A model generated the notes under the pieces. The model worked only from the letters and a program-made list of their open reading frames with translations, was not told the origin of the DNA and searched no databases. Both the position numbers and the translations under genes were made by a program. Of a stretch of 64,000 nucleotides of DNA, positions 19,869-29,141 are shown piece by piece. Source of the DNA: Pararhodonellum marinum (GTDB taxonomy: Bacteria; Bacteroidota; Bacteroidia; Cytophagales; Cyclobacteriaceae); NCBI RefSeq assembly GCF_015354735.1, contig NZ_JACEFJ010000014.1, positions 52,792 to 116,791 of the forward strand, given 5' to 3'. Each line of letters starts with the position of its first letter. Position 1 is the stretch's first letter.

Positions 19869-19886
19869 AAGCCCCAATTGGGGCTT
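19869..19886. terminator. Rho-independent terminator
   Basis: A perfect palindrome GCCCCAATTGGGGC at 19871-19884 is flanked by A on one side and T on the other, so it can stop transcription in both directions. It sits 33 bases after the stop of the reverse-strand lmo0937-type gene. Confidence 0.85.
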
Positions 19887-19918
19887 TTCTCTCTGCATGT
19901 TCTTTTCTTAATTCCGCG

Positions 19919-20065
19919 CTAGGCCCTTCTGATGACGGCCAGGATGATGGAAATTACGGCAATGACCAATAGGATATGGATGATGGCTCCTGCACTGTAT
20001 ACAAAGAAGCCTAAAATCCAGCCTATGATGACGATAACTGCAATCAAATACAATAATGATCTCAT
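19919..20065 (-). CDS. lmo0937-family small membrane protein
   Basis: This is a 48-residue membrane protein: MRSLLYLIAVIVIIGW, a GFF turn, then a second hydrophobic helix ending in VIRRA. Two transmembrane helices and this exact architecture match the DUF5670/lmo0937 family, which occurs widely in Bacteroidota and Firmicutes with no known function, often among stress-linked genes. I start at the ATG 20065; a longer reading from 20116 would run into the terminator of the gene upstream. The neighbouring lipoprotein, also small and on the same strand, may belong with it in an envelope stress response. Confidence 0.78.
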   Translation of the reverse strand: MRSLLYLIAVIVIIGWILGFFVYSAGAIIHILLVIAVISIILAVIRRA

Positions 20066-20098
20066 GGTTTTGTTATTTACAATTGAAAGATTAGATAA

Positions 20099-20131
20099 AA
20101 AATCCCCCAAGGCCAAATGCCCTGGGGGAAA
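20099..20131 (-). terminator. Rho-independent terminator of the 20156 lipoprotein gene
   Basis: Read on the reverse strand, TCCCCCAGGG, a five-base loop and GGCCTTGGGGGA form a stem followed by six T. It lies 25 bases after the lipoprotein stop. Confidence 0.8.
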
Positions 20132-20155
20132 TGGTGGGTTTTAGATAAAGTTTAA

Positions 20156-20620
20156 TTAATTATTGTCTTTATAATTATTCTTGATGTGGCGAATTCTTTC
20201 ATCCGCTTCGTCCTCGATCATGTCAAATTCTTTTTTGATTCTGTCTTTTTGATCATCACTGGTAGCTGCTCTGAATTCTGTTGCTTTCTTATCCAAGGCT
20301 TGGATTTTTTCTTCCACATTTTTCATTAAGCTATCGTAGGCTGAAGAGGCTTGACCGGCTCTGGCAGTACGTTCCTGCTTCAATTCCATGAAGTCTTTTT
20401 CAAGACTCTGCTTGTCTTCTACCAAATCCTCATAGGTGGTGGTAAACAATGTTTCGACTCCAGTATTACTTCGGTCTGTATCACCAGTCCTACGGTCCAT
20501 ATCAGTAGTTCCGTCTCGGTCACTTAATGTCCCGTCCCTGTCTTCCGTTTGTCGGTTGGGCGAGTCGCAAGCACTCATGGTGAACAACAATCCTGCGCAT
20601 AAATAAATTATTTTTTTCAT
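20156..20620 (-). CDS. Small lipoprotein with helical coiled-coil body
   Basis: This is a 154-residue lipoprotein of unknown function. The leader MKKIIYLCAGLLFTMSAC has a lipobox with Cys18. Next comes a low-complexity stretch rich in Asp, Arg, Thr and Gly (about residues 20-55, with repeated DRDGT- and RTGDTDR-like units). From residue 60 to the end the sequence is a strongly charged helix with coiled-coil character (EDKQSLEKDFMELK). A periplasmic, envelope-associated role is likely. Its own terminator follows, so it is a single-gene transcript. Confidence 0.75.
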   Translation of the reverse strand: MKKIIYLCAGLLFTMSACDSPNRQTEDRDGTLSDRDGTTDMDRRTGDTDRSNTGVETLFTTTYEDLVEDKQSLEKDFMELKQERTARAGQASSAYDSLMKNVEEKIQALDKKATEFRAATSDDQKDRIKKEFDMIEDEADERIRHIKNNYKDNN

Positions 20621-21367
20621 GGTTGTATTGGTTTAGTTAGTGGAAATGATGAAGATAAGGCACCCGCTTTCTTTACAAGTCATCAATTCATGCCATATGA
20701 GCCTACTTGGTTCCGTGTTTAATACGGCACCAGCATTTGCAAGATTACTGTTTCAGAGCACAGGAGGGCTTCTCGTGCCGGGTTGTAGTGGTTGGTTAAG
20801 TTCTCATAAATTGATCGACTTGAAAAACAAAACCTGTTCCCTGAAACTATCCAAATGATATCGTCCGAAATTTGTCACGAAACCGCAAGCGCTAACATTC
20901 ACTGATATATTATTTCCCAGACTTGCTCAGAAAGCGGAATACGCTATCTTAATGATTTTATTGTACTTTTTTAACATTGGCGATATGTACTCCACCAACC
21001 ATTAAGTCCATTAAACAAAGAGAATCATATAAACTTAGATGCCCACCAAACACCTATAGGGTAATTTGGATCTAAGTTCAATTCAACTGTTAATTGTTGG
21101 TGCTTTCCGAAAGGTGGAGTAACATATCAAGTAATTTCTTTCGTCTTTCCTTTAAATTTTCTGCCAGTTGAGGCAAAAATCAAAAGTTAATGAACAACAG
21201 ATCTGCAGCAGTTGAAACATTGAATTTTGATATGCTACAAATGTAGGGGGTGTTTAGGGTTTTTCGGTTACAAAACTTTCTATAATTGTTACAAGGTTGT
21301 TATAAATTGCATTATTTATACAATTTATTGACTAAAAATAAAATCCATCATGAAAAAAAAAATTAAT
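20621..21367. other. Long intergenic region without a recognisable gene
   Basis: These 747 bases lie between the divergently read lipoprotein (its 5' end) and the 3' end of the kinase gene. A 72-codon frame at 20640-20858 starts at a GTG and has no family resemblance, so I do not call it. The rest is AT-rich with many stops. No RNA structure, repeat or terminator was convincing; a small RNA cannot be excluded. Confidence 0.4.
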
Positions 21368-22195
21368 TTAAACCAAGGAGGGAAGGTTTTTGGGCAACAG
21401 TATAGTAAATAGCGCCCCTTGATTAGGGATGCCTTTGGCAAAAATGAAGCCTTTATGGTTTTCCATGATTTTTTTGCATATAGACAAACCTATTCCTGTA
21501 CCAGAATATTCATTTTTCCCATGTAACCTTTTGAACATCTCAAAAATCTTTTCGGCATGTTTTTGATCAAAGCCGATCCCATTGTCCTGGACAGTAATTT
21601 TGACAAGGTCAATCTCATTATAATCCCGAAACATTTTGACATCTGAGGGTGAAATGGGTTCAGTCCCTATTTTGATTTCAGGCACTGAATCTTTGGAGAC
21701 ATATTTAAGTGAATTGCCCAATAGATTTTTAAACAGCTGTACCAATTGAAAGGGAATCCCATTAATTTCCGGCAAGTGAGATCTGTGAATGATGGCATCT
21801 TTTTCTGCAATTTCCTCTCCCAGTTCCTGCAAAGCGATCTCTAACATCTCCCCTAAATTAACTTTTTCAAATTTGCTTTCCGCTCCGGAAGTGTGAGATA
21901 ACACAAGCAGGTCATGGATTAATTGCTGCATCCTATGCGCACTGTTTTTGATCTTTTCAAAATAAGTGAGTGCTTCAGCTTGAAGCTTCAAATCTTCTGC
22001 TTTTTCCAGACGGGAAATAAAGAGCTGTATTTTTCTGAGCGGTTCCTGCAAATCATGGCTTATAAAATGGTTGAAGGAATCCAGCTCCTCATTTCTCTTG
22101 GTTAATTCTGCATTGCTGGCTTCAAGTAGCTTTATGATTGCTGCCTTTTCCCTTAAATCCTGAATAACTTCCTTCTGTTCGTTTGTATCTGCCAT
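21368..22195 (-). CDS. Sensor histidine kinase (cytoplasmic, HisKA + HATPase)
   Basis: This is a soluble kinase of 275 residues. A short coiled coil (residues 5-40) leads directly into the HisKA domain with phospho-acceptor His47 in FISHDLQEP, the form seen in phytochrome-like kinases. The HATPase domain shows N-box NLLGNSLKYV, G1 VQDNGIGFD and G2 GTGIGLSI. No transmembrane or PAS sensor is present, so input must come through a partner. It is downstream of the response regulator by 19 bases, and with the AraC-type gene forms a three-gene signalling unit. Confidence 0.9.
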   Translation of the reverse strand: MADTNEQKEVIQDLREKAAIIKLLEASNAELTKRNEELDSFNHFISHDLQEPLRKIQLFISRLEKAEDLKLQAEALTYFEKIKNSAHRMQQLIHDLLVLSHTSGAESKFEKVNLGEMLEIALQELGEEIAEKDAIIHRSHLPEINGIPFQLVQLFKNLLGNSLKYVSKDSVPEIKIGTEPISPSDVKMFRDYNEIDLVKITVQDNGIGFDQKHAEKIFEMFKRLHGKNEYSGTGIGLSICKKIMENHKGFIFAKGIPNQGALFTILLPKNLPSLV

Positions 22196-22214
22196 GGTAA
22201 TGTTTCGGTAGCAT

Positions 22215-22661
22215 CTATATGCTGAGCAGAAAATTCTCTTTGTTCATTCCAGAACTGAAATACTGCCAGTTGGTCGTGATCACCCTATTTAAGACTTTTT
22301 TTAAAGACTCAAAGTCGTTAGGCTTTTTGATATAAATGTTGGCTCCTTTAACGAATGATTGCTCTATGTCCTCTTCAGAGGAAGAAGTGGAGTAAATAGC
22401 CACTGTAAGTGAAGCAAGTAACTCACTATCCCGGATTTCCGAAAGGCATTCCATGCCACTTTTACAGGGCATGTTTAAATCTAAAAAAATAACATGGGGC
22501 ATTTCTATGGTGGGGTCCAAAAGATTATTCATCAGCTTTTCACCATCCTCTACTATCGTCAACTCAGTATTCAAATTCAATTCATCAATGGCCTCCTTGA
22601 AGAATAACCTATCATCTTCGTCATCGTCCGCTAATAGGATTTTTATCGGTTTTTTGTTCAT
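22215..22661 (-). CDS. Single-domain response regulator, Rcp1 type
   Basis: This is a receiver-only protein of 148 residues. The acidic cluster DDDEDD starts at residue 12, the phospho-acceptor is Asp61 in FLDLNMPCKSG, and Lys follows in YIKKPN. The long acidic stretch and the insertion near residues 45-55 are typical of Rcp1-like receivers that partner with phytochrome-type kinases. No output domain exists, so it acts by protein contact or as a phosphate relay. It sits between the AraC-type regulator (5 bases upstream) and the kinase (19 bases downstream). Confidence 0.9.
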   Translation of the reverse strand: MNKKPIKILLADDDEDDRLFFKEAIDELNLNTELTIVEDGEKLMNNLLDPTIEMPHVIFLDLNMPCKSGMECLSEIRDSELLASLTVAIYSTSSSEEDIEQSFVKGANIYIKKPNDFESLKKVLNRVITTNWQYFSSGMNKENFLLSI

Positions 22662-22666
22662 TTAAT

Positions 22667-23251
22667 TTAGTTGGAAGTCAATTCTTGTTTGGAGCTAATC
22701 TGTTTGGCCTGTTTTCTTTTGTTGACAATTCGCTGGAAAGCGGAAGGAGTGAGGCCGGTAGTTTTTTTGAACTGATTGGAAAGATGGGCCACACTACTGT
22801 AATTGAGTTTGTCTGCGATTTCGGTAAGGTTATATTCACCGTGGATGATCAAGTCTTTAGCCCTTTCGATTTTTTGAAGAATGATGTAATTCTCCAGCGT
22901 TGTCAGGGTTTCCTCTGAAAATAAATTGGTAAGATGCCCATAACTTAAATTCAATTTTTCAGACAGATAGACCGAAGTTTTGGAAACTGGGGGATTTTCT
23001 TCAGAGTAAATCATTTCAAGGATGGCATCCTTTATTTTCTGTACGAGGAGATCTTTTTGGTTGTCCACGATGCTAATGCCAAAAGAAGCCAGGTTTTCTT
23101 TGAGTTGGCAAAACAGCCCAGCAGGGATGGATGACTTCAATTCCACCTCATTACCACCCAAGAAAGCATAATCAATCCCTAAGTGATCCAATTCCATCTG
23201 TATAATTCTTTTACATGCTAAATGGATGTCATAACGAAATTTTAAATTCAT
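22667..23251 (-). CDS. AraC-family transcriptional regulator
   Basis: This is a 194-residue regulator. The C-terminal third is a double helix-turn-helix of the AraC type: EYNLTEIADKLNYSSVAHLSNQFKKTTGLTPSAF is the usual second half, beginning near residue 135. The first about 100 residues do not match an arabinose-type cupin and resemble the short N-terminal part found in Bacteroidota regulators next to receiver proteins. It is the first gene of a reverse-strand unit with the response regulator and kinase, so its target may respond to that phosphorelay. Confidence 0.85.
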   Translation of the reverse strand: MNLKFRYDIHLACKRIIQMELDHLGIDYAFLGGNEVELKSSIPAGLFCQLKENLASFGISIVDNQKDLLVQKIKDAILEMIYSEENPPVSKTSVYLSEKLNLSYGHLTNLFSEETLTTLENYIILQKIERAKDLIIHGEYNLTEIADKLNYSSVAHLSNQFKKTTGLTPSAFQRIVNKRKQAKQISSKQELTSN

Positions 23252-23519
23252 AATCTAGGCTTAACAACGAATTCAAATATTCTCCAAAAAAATCATTTTA
23301 ACAAGAATTTTTTTACGGGTACCTTTGAAATATACGTGAACATAAATTTCAAAGGTTCAAATTGGTATTTTCCGTTACAGTTGATTTGAAATTTAAAACT
23401 AAGGTAAAATTTTCAAAAGGCCAATAATTTAAGTAGATCTTTGATTTAAGTTAATCTTAATTTGGCTCACTTTAACAAAAAAATACATAAATTTTTTCCA
23501 ATAAAACCAAATTTCGGCA

Positions 23520-24845
23520 TCAACTGGCCAATTCAATTTTGACTTTTGTTTTCTTGATTTTTTCACCTTGGAGCTTCGATAGTACTTTTTCAAAAACGGG
23601 CTTTTTAATGGATACATAGGAGGCAAAATCAAGAATTGTGATCAGACCGATATCTTCATTTTGAAGTCCTCCTTTTTGGGTCAAAAATCCCACAATATCT
23701 CCTTTGCTGATTTTTGCTTTTTTCCCGGCACTGATGTACACATTGTCATACAAGGGGGGGGCAGAAACTTTCAATGACTCCGAAACTTCTTTTTCAGGCA
23801 ACTCCTCTGGAATATACTCTGGCAATATTTCGTCTTGAGCAAGAATCAGGTAGGCAATGCCATCGGCATGCATCCGTGCGGTCCGCCCATTGCGGTGAAT
23901 GAAAGCCTCTTTTTTAGGAGGCAATTGGTAATGTACCACATGCCGGATTTCCGGTATGTCAAGTCCTCTTGAGGCCAAGTCTGTAGCAATCAGCAAATTG
24001 GTGGCACCACCTCTGAATTTGATCAGGTTCTTTTCCCTATCTATTTGCTCCATCCCTCCATGCAGCAAACCATGGGCAATCCCATGTTCGTTCAGCAATA
24101 AGCTGATTCTGTCTACAGCCTCCCGGTGATTGCAAAAGACGAGACATGCCTCTTGGTCAAACTCTGCCACAAGGCGCATCAGAATATGGGCTTTTTCTTT
24201 GCTTGAGGTGTTGACCAGCATAAGTTCTAACTTGGATTCCTTTTCATCCTGAAGAAAATTCAGTACTTCGGGATGTGAGAAAGGAAGAAAATCCGGTAAC
24301 TTGTGCAGTTTGGTAGCAGAAGTCATCAAATGTCTCTGATTTCCGGTCAGCGCTTCGAATATGGACCTCAACTGCGCATGAAATCCCAATTGCAGCGCTT
24401 TGTCAAACTCATCCAAGACAACGATCTCAATGTCTTTGGGATCAAAAGAATCTCTTTTCAGGTGGTCTGAGAGTCTTCCAGGCGTACCGATGATGACAGC
24501 TGGTGGATCCACCATTGAATTTTGCTCTATTTTGAAAGGGTGGCCTCCGTAGACACAGCTTACCTTGAAGGAGGTTTTCATGGCTTTGAAAACCTGCTCG
24601 ATCTGCAAGGCCAGTTCCCGCGATGGCACAATGATTAGGGCCTGCACCTGATGGTTTTCAGGTTTCAGCATTTCCACCAAAGGCAATAAAAAAGCCAAAG
24701 TTTTACCAGTTCCAGTAGGGGCAAGGAGCATGGCATTTTGACTTGTTTTGATCAATTTTATAAATGTCAATTGCATCTCATTGAGAGCAGATATTGAAAG
24801 GTTTTTGATGAATTCTTCCGTTGGAAGTGGAGGATTGTTTGCCAT
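23520..24845 (-). CDS. DEAD-box RNA helicase with C-terminal DbpA-like RNA-binding domain
   Basis: This is a helicase of 441 residues. Motif I is APTGTGKT (42-49), motif II reads DEFD in place of DEAD, and SAT, ASRGLD and HRNGRTAR mark the second RecA domain. From about residue 370 a domain of 70 residues (KAKISKGDIVGFLTQKGGLQ and onward) resembles the DbpA RNA-binding domain, which in E. coli directs the enzyme to 23S rRNA. A role in 50S subunit assembly is therefore plausible. HRNGRTAR lacks the usual IGRTGR form, as in some DbpA-like proteins. Confidence 0.9.
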   Translation of the reverse strand: MANNPPLPTEEFIKNLSISALNEMQLTFIKLIKTSQNAMLLAPTGTGKTLAFLLPLVEMLKPENHQVQALIIVPSRELALQIEQVFKAMKTSFKVSCVYGGHPFKIEQNSMVDPPAVIIGTPGRLSDHLKRDSFDPKDIEIVVLDEFDKALQLGFHAQLRSIFEALTGNQRHLMTSATKLHKLPDFLPFSHPEVLNFLQDEKESKLELMLVNTSSKEKAHILMRLVAEFDQEACLVFCNHREAVDRISLLLNEHGIAHGLLHGGMEQIDREKNLIKFRGGATNLLIATDLASRGLDIPEIRHVVHYQLPPKKEAFIHRNGRTARMHADGIAYLILAQDEILPEYIPEELPEKEVSESLKVSAPPLYDNVYISAGKKAKISKGDIVGFLTQKGGLQNEDIGLITILDFASYVSIKKPVFEKVLSKLQGEKIKKTKVKIELAS

Positions 24846-24920
24846 AACACAAAGGTAATCAATTAAATGGTTTAAAAGGATTGAGTGATTGTAGAGGAAG
24901 GGGAGACCGCAGGATTTGAT

Positions 24921-25445
24921 CTACCAGGTTCTCCGGTATAGCGATAGGACCTCATCCTGTCCTTTTAACTTTAAATTGCTTATAAATTGCATGTTCAACT
25001 TTTGCAACAAATGGATGGATCTTTGGTTGGTAGGTAAAGTAATTGCATCTACCTTTTCCAGCATCCAGACTTTATGGGCATGATTAAGCAAAGCATCTGT
25101 AATTTCAAAAGCATAACCCATGCCCTGAAAGTCCGGCAAAAATGCGAATCCCAGGTTATGGTTTTCTAATCCTCCCCTTTTTTTTAGACCACACATTCCT
25201 ATTGGGAGAGCATTTGCCTTACACCAAACCATATACAAATCAGATCCAAAGGTAGCGTAACCTGAAATCGGTCCTTCCTTTAAATAGGTTGTTGCCGCCT
25301 CATGCGAGTAAACCCCCTTGTCTCCAATGTTTCTAAGCCAGCCTGGGCTATTGAGGAGCTGAACAATGAAATTGCAGTCATCCAAAGTGAATTCCTGCAG
25401 TCTAAGACGTTCGGTCTCTAGGATTACCTTTGGCTTACTTTTCAT
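24921..25445 (-). CDS. GNAT-family N-acetyltransferase (RimJ/RimL type)
   Basis: This is a 174-residue acetyltransferase. LETERLRLQEFTLDD is the standard N-terminus of the RimJ/RimL group, and the acetyl-CoA loop is in LPDFQGMGYAFE, corresponding to the Q/RxxGxG/A motif. The members acetylate ribosomal protein N-termini, amino acids or drugs; the acceptor is unknown. I chose the ATG at 25445, which gives the family N-terminus, over a TTG at 25478. It lies after the helicase on the same strand, 75 bases away, but read before it, and is probably independent. Confidence 0.85.
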   Translation of the reverse strand: MKSKPKVILETERLRLQEFTLDDCNFIVQLLNSPGWLRNIGDKGVYSHEAATTYLKEGPISGYATFGSDLYMVWCKANALPIGMCGLKKRGGLENHNLGFAFLPDFQGMGYAFEITDALLNHAHKVWMLEKVDAITLPTNQRSIHLLQKLNMQFISNLKLKGQDEVLSLYRRTW

Positions 25446-25799
25446 TTCGTATGGACTACTATCCAATGCATACAACAAATATCATCCAATTTACCAGAAC
25501 TTTCAATTTTTCCAGTTCAGCAGCTTTAGGGTGCATTCACTTCAGAGCTTCATGCTTTTCTCTATTATTCTGATATCCTGTAACCCTTCATACTTTTCGC
25601 CTACAAACTTTCCCGACTCTTTGACCTTTTAATACCAAATCATTATCAATTCTCACCAAAAATGTAAATAATAAATTATTTGGTATCATTCATGTGGCTT
25701 AAACAAAATAACTTTAGAAATATTTAAGTATTAAATTATATGTATTTTTGATATTAAATCAGAAAATCTTTCACCAAGCTTTATAATCCAATATTTAAC
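25446..25799. other. Intergenic AT-rich divergent region
   Basis: These 354 bases separate the divergent GNAT and FAD-protein genes, so the promoters of both should lie here. I found no clear TTG/TANNTTTG pair, RNA structure or repeat. Confidence 0.4.
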
Positions 25800-27311
25800 A
25801 TGAAAAACATCACCATCATAGGAGGTGGCGCCTGTGGTGTGGCGGCATTTTTGGAATTATTCATCCAGATTACCTCACAAAAAATCACAGACCAAGTCAA
25901 GATAACGCTCATTGAAAAGTCAAAGCCCTTTGGATATGGTTTGGCATTTGGAACCGACCAAAAAGGTCACTTGCTAAATACGCAGGCTGAACTGATGGGG
26001 ATCTTCGCATCTGAACCGGGTCATTTTTCCCAATGGCTCAAAAAAAACGGGGGTAAGAAAAGAAAGGATGTCAAGGGAAAGGGCAAGACGGACAGGTCTT
26101 ATACCACCCGGGAATTGTACGGGGATTACATTGCATCCCAATTCGAGATTTTTTGTAAAAGGGCCAAAGCGGTTGGCCTTCAACTTGATCTTTTGGAAGC
26201 TGAGGTGAATTCCATCTTAAAAAAAGGAACTAAATACCAAATAAAAGGAGAAAATCTATCATTGGAATCGGATTTCGTTGTGATGGCTTTGGGAACGCCT
26301 AAGCCAAACAACTATCCTGAATTGTATGGGAAATTGGGTTTTGTGGATTTTCCCTATCCAGCAGACCATATTTTAGAGGAGATAGGTTCCAAAGACCATG
26401 TAGGAATACTTGGAAGCAGTCTGAGTGCGATAGATACTATCATGACCTTGGTAGACAACGGACACAACGGCAAGATCAGCCTATTTTCACCAGATGGGCT
26501 TCTACCAAGGGTTCAGCCTATCAAACCCAAATCCGTGATCAGAAAGAAATTGACCATAGAGGCCATACATCAGCTGCAGCGTAAAACCTTAGAAAGGCCT
26601 AAAACAAAGGACCTCTTCAGGCTGTATCGAAAAGAAGTGGAAAAACTGGAGAAGCAAACCATCAATTGGAAAAAGCAAAACCGAATGGGAAAAGATCCCG
26701 CAAAATTATTGGAAAAGGACATCCAAATTGCTGAAAATGGGGGAGATGCCATGATGCAGGTAGCTTACTCTCTCCGCCATGACACGGCTACAATTTGGAA
26801 TTGGATGAGCATGGAAGAGAAGCTGCGTTTCAAAAAGTGGTTGGGACCCCACTGGGCTATCAATAGACATGGCATGCCTTTGCCCAATGCACGCCGGCTA
26901 AAAAAATTATTTGGCAAAGGTAAATTGGAGGTAATCCCTTTTCTTGAAAAAGTAAATTTTGATGAAGAAACGAGCGTATTTTCGCTACAAACCAAGGATT
27001 CCCACACATACCAAGTGAGCAAACTGATCAATGCTACAGGAGCAGCATCCCAATTAAAGGACATGCACAGTCCTTTGGTTGAAACCATGGTAAAAAACAA
27101 ATTGCTGACACCTTATCCAATGGGTGGTGCCATCATCAACGCCAGAACCATGGAAGTACAGGCCGAAAAGGCAGGAAATGGTATCTACGCCATAGGACAC
27201 CTGGTCAATGGAGTGTTGATGGATGTCAACGCAGTCTGGTACAATGTCAAAACAATCGAATCAATGAGTCATGACATCATTTTAAAAATCAGGAATGGGG
27301 ATTTTTATTGA
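25800..27311 (+). CDS. FAD/NAD(P)-binding protein (NAD_binding_9 / HipA-like oxidoreductase family)
   Basis: This is a 503-residue flavoprotein. The dinucleotide-binding site GGGACG is at residues 8-13, after a short strand ITIIG. A second Rossmann-like glycine motif GILGSSLSAIDT begins near residue 203, and the C-terminal ATG/INATGA region completes the FAD fold. Pfam NAD_binding_9 members include hydroxyacylglutathione-linked and uncharacterised oxidoreductases; the substrate is unknown. It overlaps the following AEC transporter gene by 17 bases, so the pair is co-translated, perhaps for an exported or imported organic anion. Confidence 0.82.
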   Translation: MKNITIIGGGACGVAAFLELFIQITSQKITDQVKITLIEKSKPFGYGLAFGTDQKGHLLNTQAELMGIFASEPGHFSQWLKKNGGKKRKDVKGKGKTDRSYTTRELYGDYIASQFEIFCKRAKAVGLQLDLLEAEVNSILKKGTKYQIKGENLSLESDFVVMALGTPKPNNYPELYGKLGFVDFPYPADHILEEIGSKDHVGILGSSLSAIDTIMTLVDNGHNGKISLFSPDGLLPRVQPIKPKSVIRKKLTIEAIHQLQRKTLERPKTKDLFRLYRKEVEKLEKQTINWKKQNRMGKDPAKLLEKDIQIAENGGDAMMQVAYSLRHDTATIWNWMSMEEKLRFKKWLGPHWAINRHGMPLPNARRLKKLFGKGKLEVIPFLEKVNFDEETSVFSLQTKDSHTYQVSKLINATGAASQLKDMHSPLVETMVKNKLLTPYPMGGAIINARTMEVQAEKAGNGIYAIGHLVNGVLMDVNAVWYNVKTIESMSHDIILKIRNGDFY

Positions 27312-28206
27312 GTTTTATACCCAAATTTTCCCTTACCTGCTAGCGATACCTTTTGGCTATTGGATTCAGAGAAAAGGAATTTTTCCAAAATCATGGCTAA
27401 CGAATCCACTGATATATGTACTGATGCCCGTTTTGGTCATCCACCATGTTTTGGAAGCCGATCCAGTCAAGGTTACGGTTTTACCTGTTATGGCTTTTGC
27501 CCTTGCTTTGGCCATGGTGCTTCCAGCCCTCTTGGCTTCCAAGACTTTTGCTCAAAAATATGATGTCAATCTGCTCAAAAGTTCCTTTTCTTTCTTTAAT
27601 GTGGCATTTTTTGGAATCCCTATTGTAGCTGTACTTTTCGGAAAGGAAAGCATTACGGTACTGATCTGTATTTATATAGGCACGGCCTTGTATGGAGACA
27701 TTGTGGGTTACTATCAAATGGCTAGGTCTACCAACTCCAGAAAGGCTTCTATAGCTAAAATCTTTCAGGTACCTTTTATTTATGCTTTTGTATTGGCGGT
27801 GTTTTTAAAGTTGATTTCCTTTGAGAAACCTGATTTTGTCAGCTCTATTGCGGATGTTTTTGGTGTGGTAGTTTCTTTTGCAGGGATGATGATCATAGGG
27901 AGTAATCTCAGCAACATTAAATTTAAAGGACTGGATTGGCCATTTATCAGCAAGCTGACGGTCTTGAGATTGTTTTCGGCAATCGGCTTTATGGCTGTTT
28001 TGATGCTTGCCGAATATCATTTTCTGGATGTATTGGAATTAGAGGACCGGAAAATGTTGGCAGTGGTTGCCCTCTTTCCAGTAGCAGCCAATGTAACAGT
28101 TTTTGCATCCTTTTTTGGATCGGAAGAGGAAAATTCGGCCCTGTTGGTTTTAGTCACCCTGGTGGTTTCTTTGTTGCTTGTGCCCCTGTTGGCCTCTTTT
28201 TTTTAG
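27295..28206 (+). CDS. AEC-family (auxin efflux carrier-like) transporter
   Basis: This is an integral membrane protein of 303 residues with about ten transmembrane segments, the layout of the auxin efflux carrier/malonate-transporter family. The N-terminal half (YLLAIPFGYWIQRKGIFP) and the C-terminal half (NVTVFASFFGSEEENSALLVLVTLVVS) are characteristic inverted halves. The start is inside the FAD gene by 17 bases. Known AEC members carry carboxylates; linkage to the FAD enzyme suggests a metabolite pair, but the substrate is open. Confidence 0.85.
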   Translation: MGIFIEFYTQIFPYLLAIPFGYWIQRKGIFPKSWLTNPLIYVLMPVLVIHHVLEADPVKVTVLPVMAFALALAMVLPALLASKTFAQKYDVNLLKSSFSFFNVAFFGIPIVAVLFGKESITVLICIYIGTALYGDIVGYYQMARSTNSRKASIAKIFQVPFIYAFVLAVFLKLISFEKPDFVSSIADVFGVVVSFAGMMIIGSNLSNIKFKGLDWPFISKLTVLRLFSAIGFMAVLMLAEYHFLDVLELEDRKMLAVVALFPVAANVTVFASFFGSEEENSALLVLVTLVVSLLLVPLLASFF

Positions 28207-28241
28207 CTTCAAGCTTATTTCGTCGTTTTCGATAGAGAACT

Positions 28242-29141
28242 TTAAACGGCCCATTTTCTGTCGAGAGTAAAACATATGACCAACCATTTTTGAAGGGAAA
28301 TGACAGATAATTGTCTGGAAATTTCCTCTCTAATTTGGTCCTGTTCCGAAAGGGTAGGTTGTCTGCCGGAAGGGTGGACCACAAAATCCATTTCAATAAA
28401 CAGTTTCGGGCCTGATTTAGACACCCGAAGAAAGGATTCCTGAAAATGATGCTGTTTTTCTGTGTTTTCTACGACATTTTCACAAATCCCTAGGTATTCG
28501 TCGTCCGCTGACATTTCAAGGATTTCCTTGATTTTTTTACTGATGTTGATAAGAGGAACCTTCAAAACATATGCGGAAATCAACATGACCATGACGGGGT
28601 CTACATAGGGCATCAGGTGGGCGTAGCCAAAATAACCCATACCCAATGCAATTACAAATCCGACCATAACAGCAAGGCTAAGGAAACTGTCCATTAGCCA
28701 TTGCTCTGTCTCGGCTTTAACAAATCCAGAGGCATTGGTTTTTTGTTTTTTTCTGAAATAAAGGTAGACCAGCAGGCTACTGATAGAGGCAATGATTGCA
28801 TACAAAATACTGGATTGTGGATCAACCTCCTGACCGCCTGCAATGAGGCTTTTGAAACCTGAAAAAAACGCAAACAAACACAAGATGGTAATCACTACAA
28901 ACTTTACCAAAATGACCAAGGGTTCGAGCATCTCTTTTCCATAAGGGAATCTAAGAAAATCCGGCTTTTCCATATAAGAGGCCGAAATTAAAGAACTGAT
29001 AGAGAGCCCCACCGTAATCAAGGTGTATATTCCATCAAATAGAATGACTTGGGAATTGGCAAATACACCCCAAATGATAGCTAGTAAGGCCAAAGCCAAT
29101 GCCATCCAAATTGAAATTTTTAAAATTTTTCTTTCATCCAT
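28242..29141 (-). CDS. Cation diffusion facilitator family transporter
   Basis: This is a CDF-family efflux protein of 299 residues. Six predicted membrane helices precede a soluble C-terminal domain from about residue 205. The second helix has LFDGIYTL, a metal-site Asp, and the fifth has MPYVDPVMVM with the second Asp of the usual site. Such proteins remove Zn2+, Fe2+ or Mn2+ with proton exchange, although this subfamily (with FPYGKEMLEPL) is less well characterised. The ATG at 29141 (MDERKIL) is preferred over a TTG 33 bases upstream. It converges on the AEC gene. Confidence 0.88.
   Translation of the reverse strand: MDERKILKISIWMALALALLAIIWGVFANSQVILFDGIYTLITVGLSISSLISASYMEKPDFLRFPYGKEMLEPLVILVKFVVITILCLFAFFSGFKSLIAGGQEVDPQSSILYAIIASISSLLVYLYFRKKQKTNASGFVKAETEQWLMDSFLSLAVMVGFVIALGMGYFGYAHLMPYVDPVMVMLISAYVLKVPLINISKKIKEILEMSADDEYLGICENVVENTEKQHHFQESFLRVSKSGPKLFIEMDFVVHPSGRQPTLSEQDQIREEISRQLSVISLQKWLVICFTLDRKWAV

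Noticed and set aside
20640..20858. Forward open frame of 72 codons
   Set aside because: It starts at GTG, has no family resemblance and lies in a long non-coding gap; nothing supports translation.
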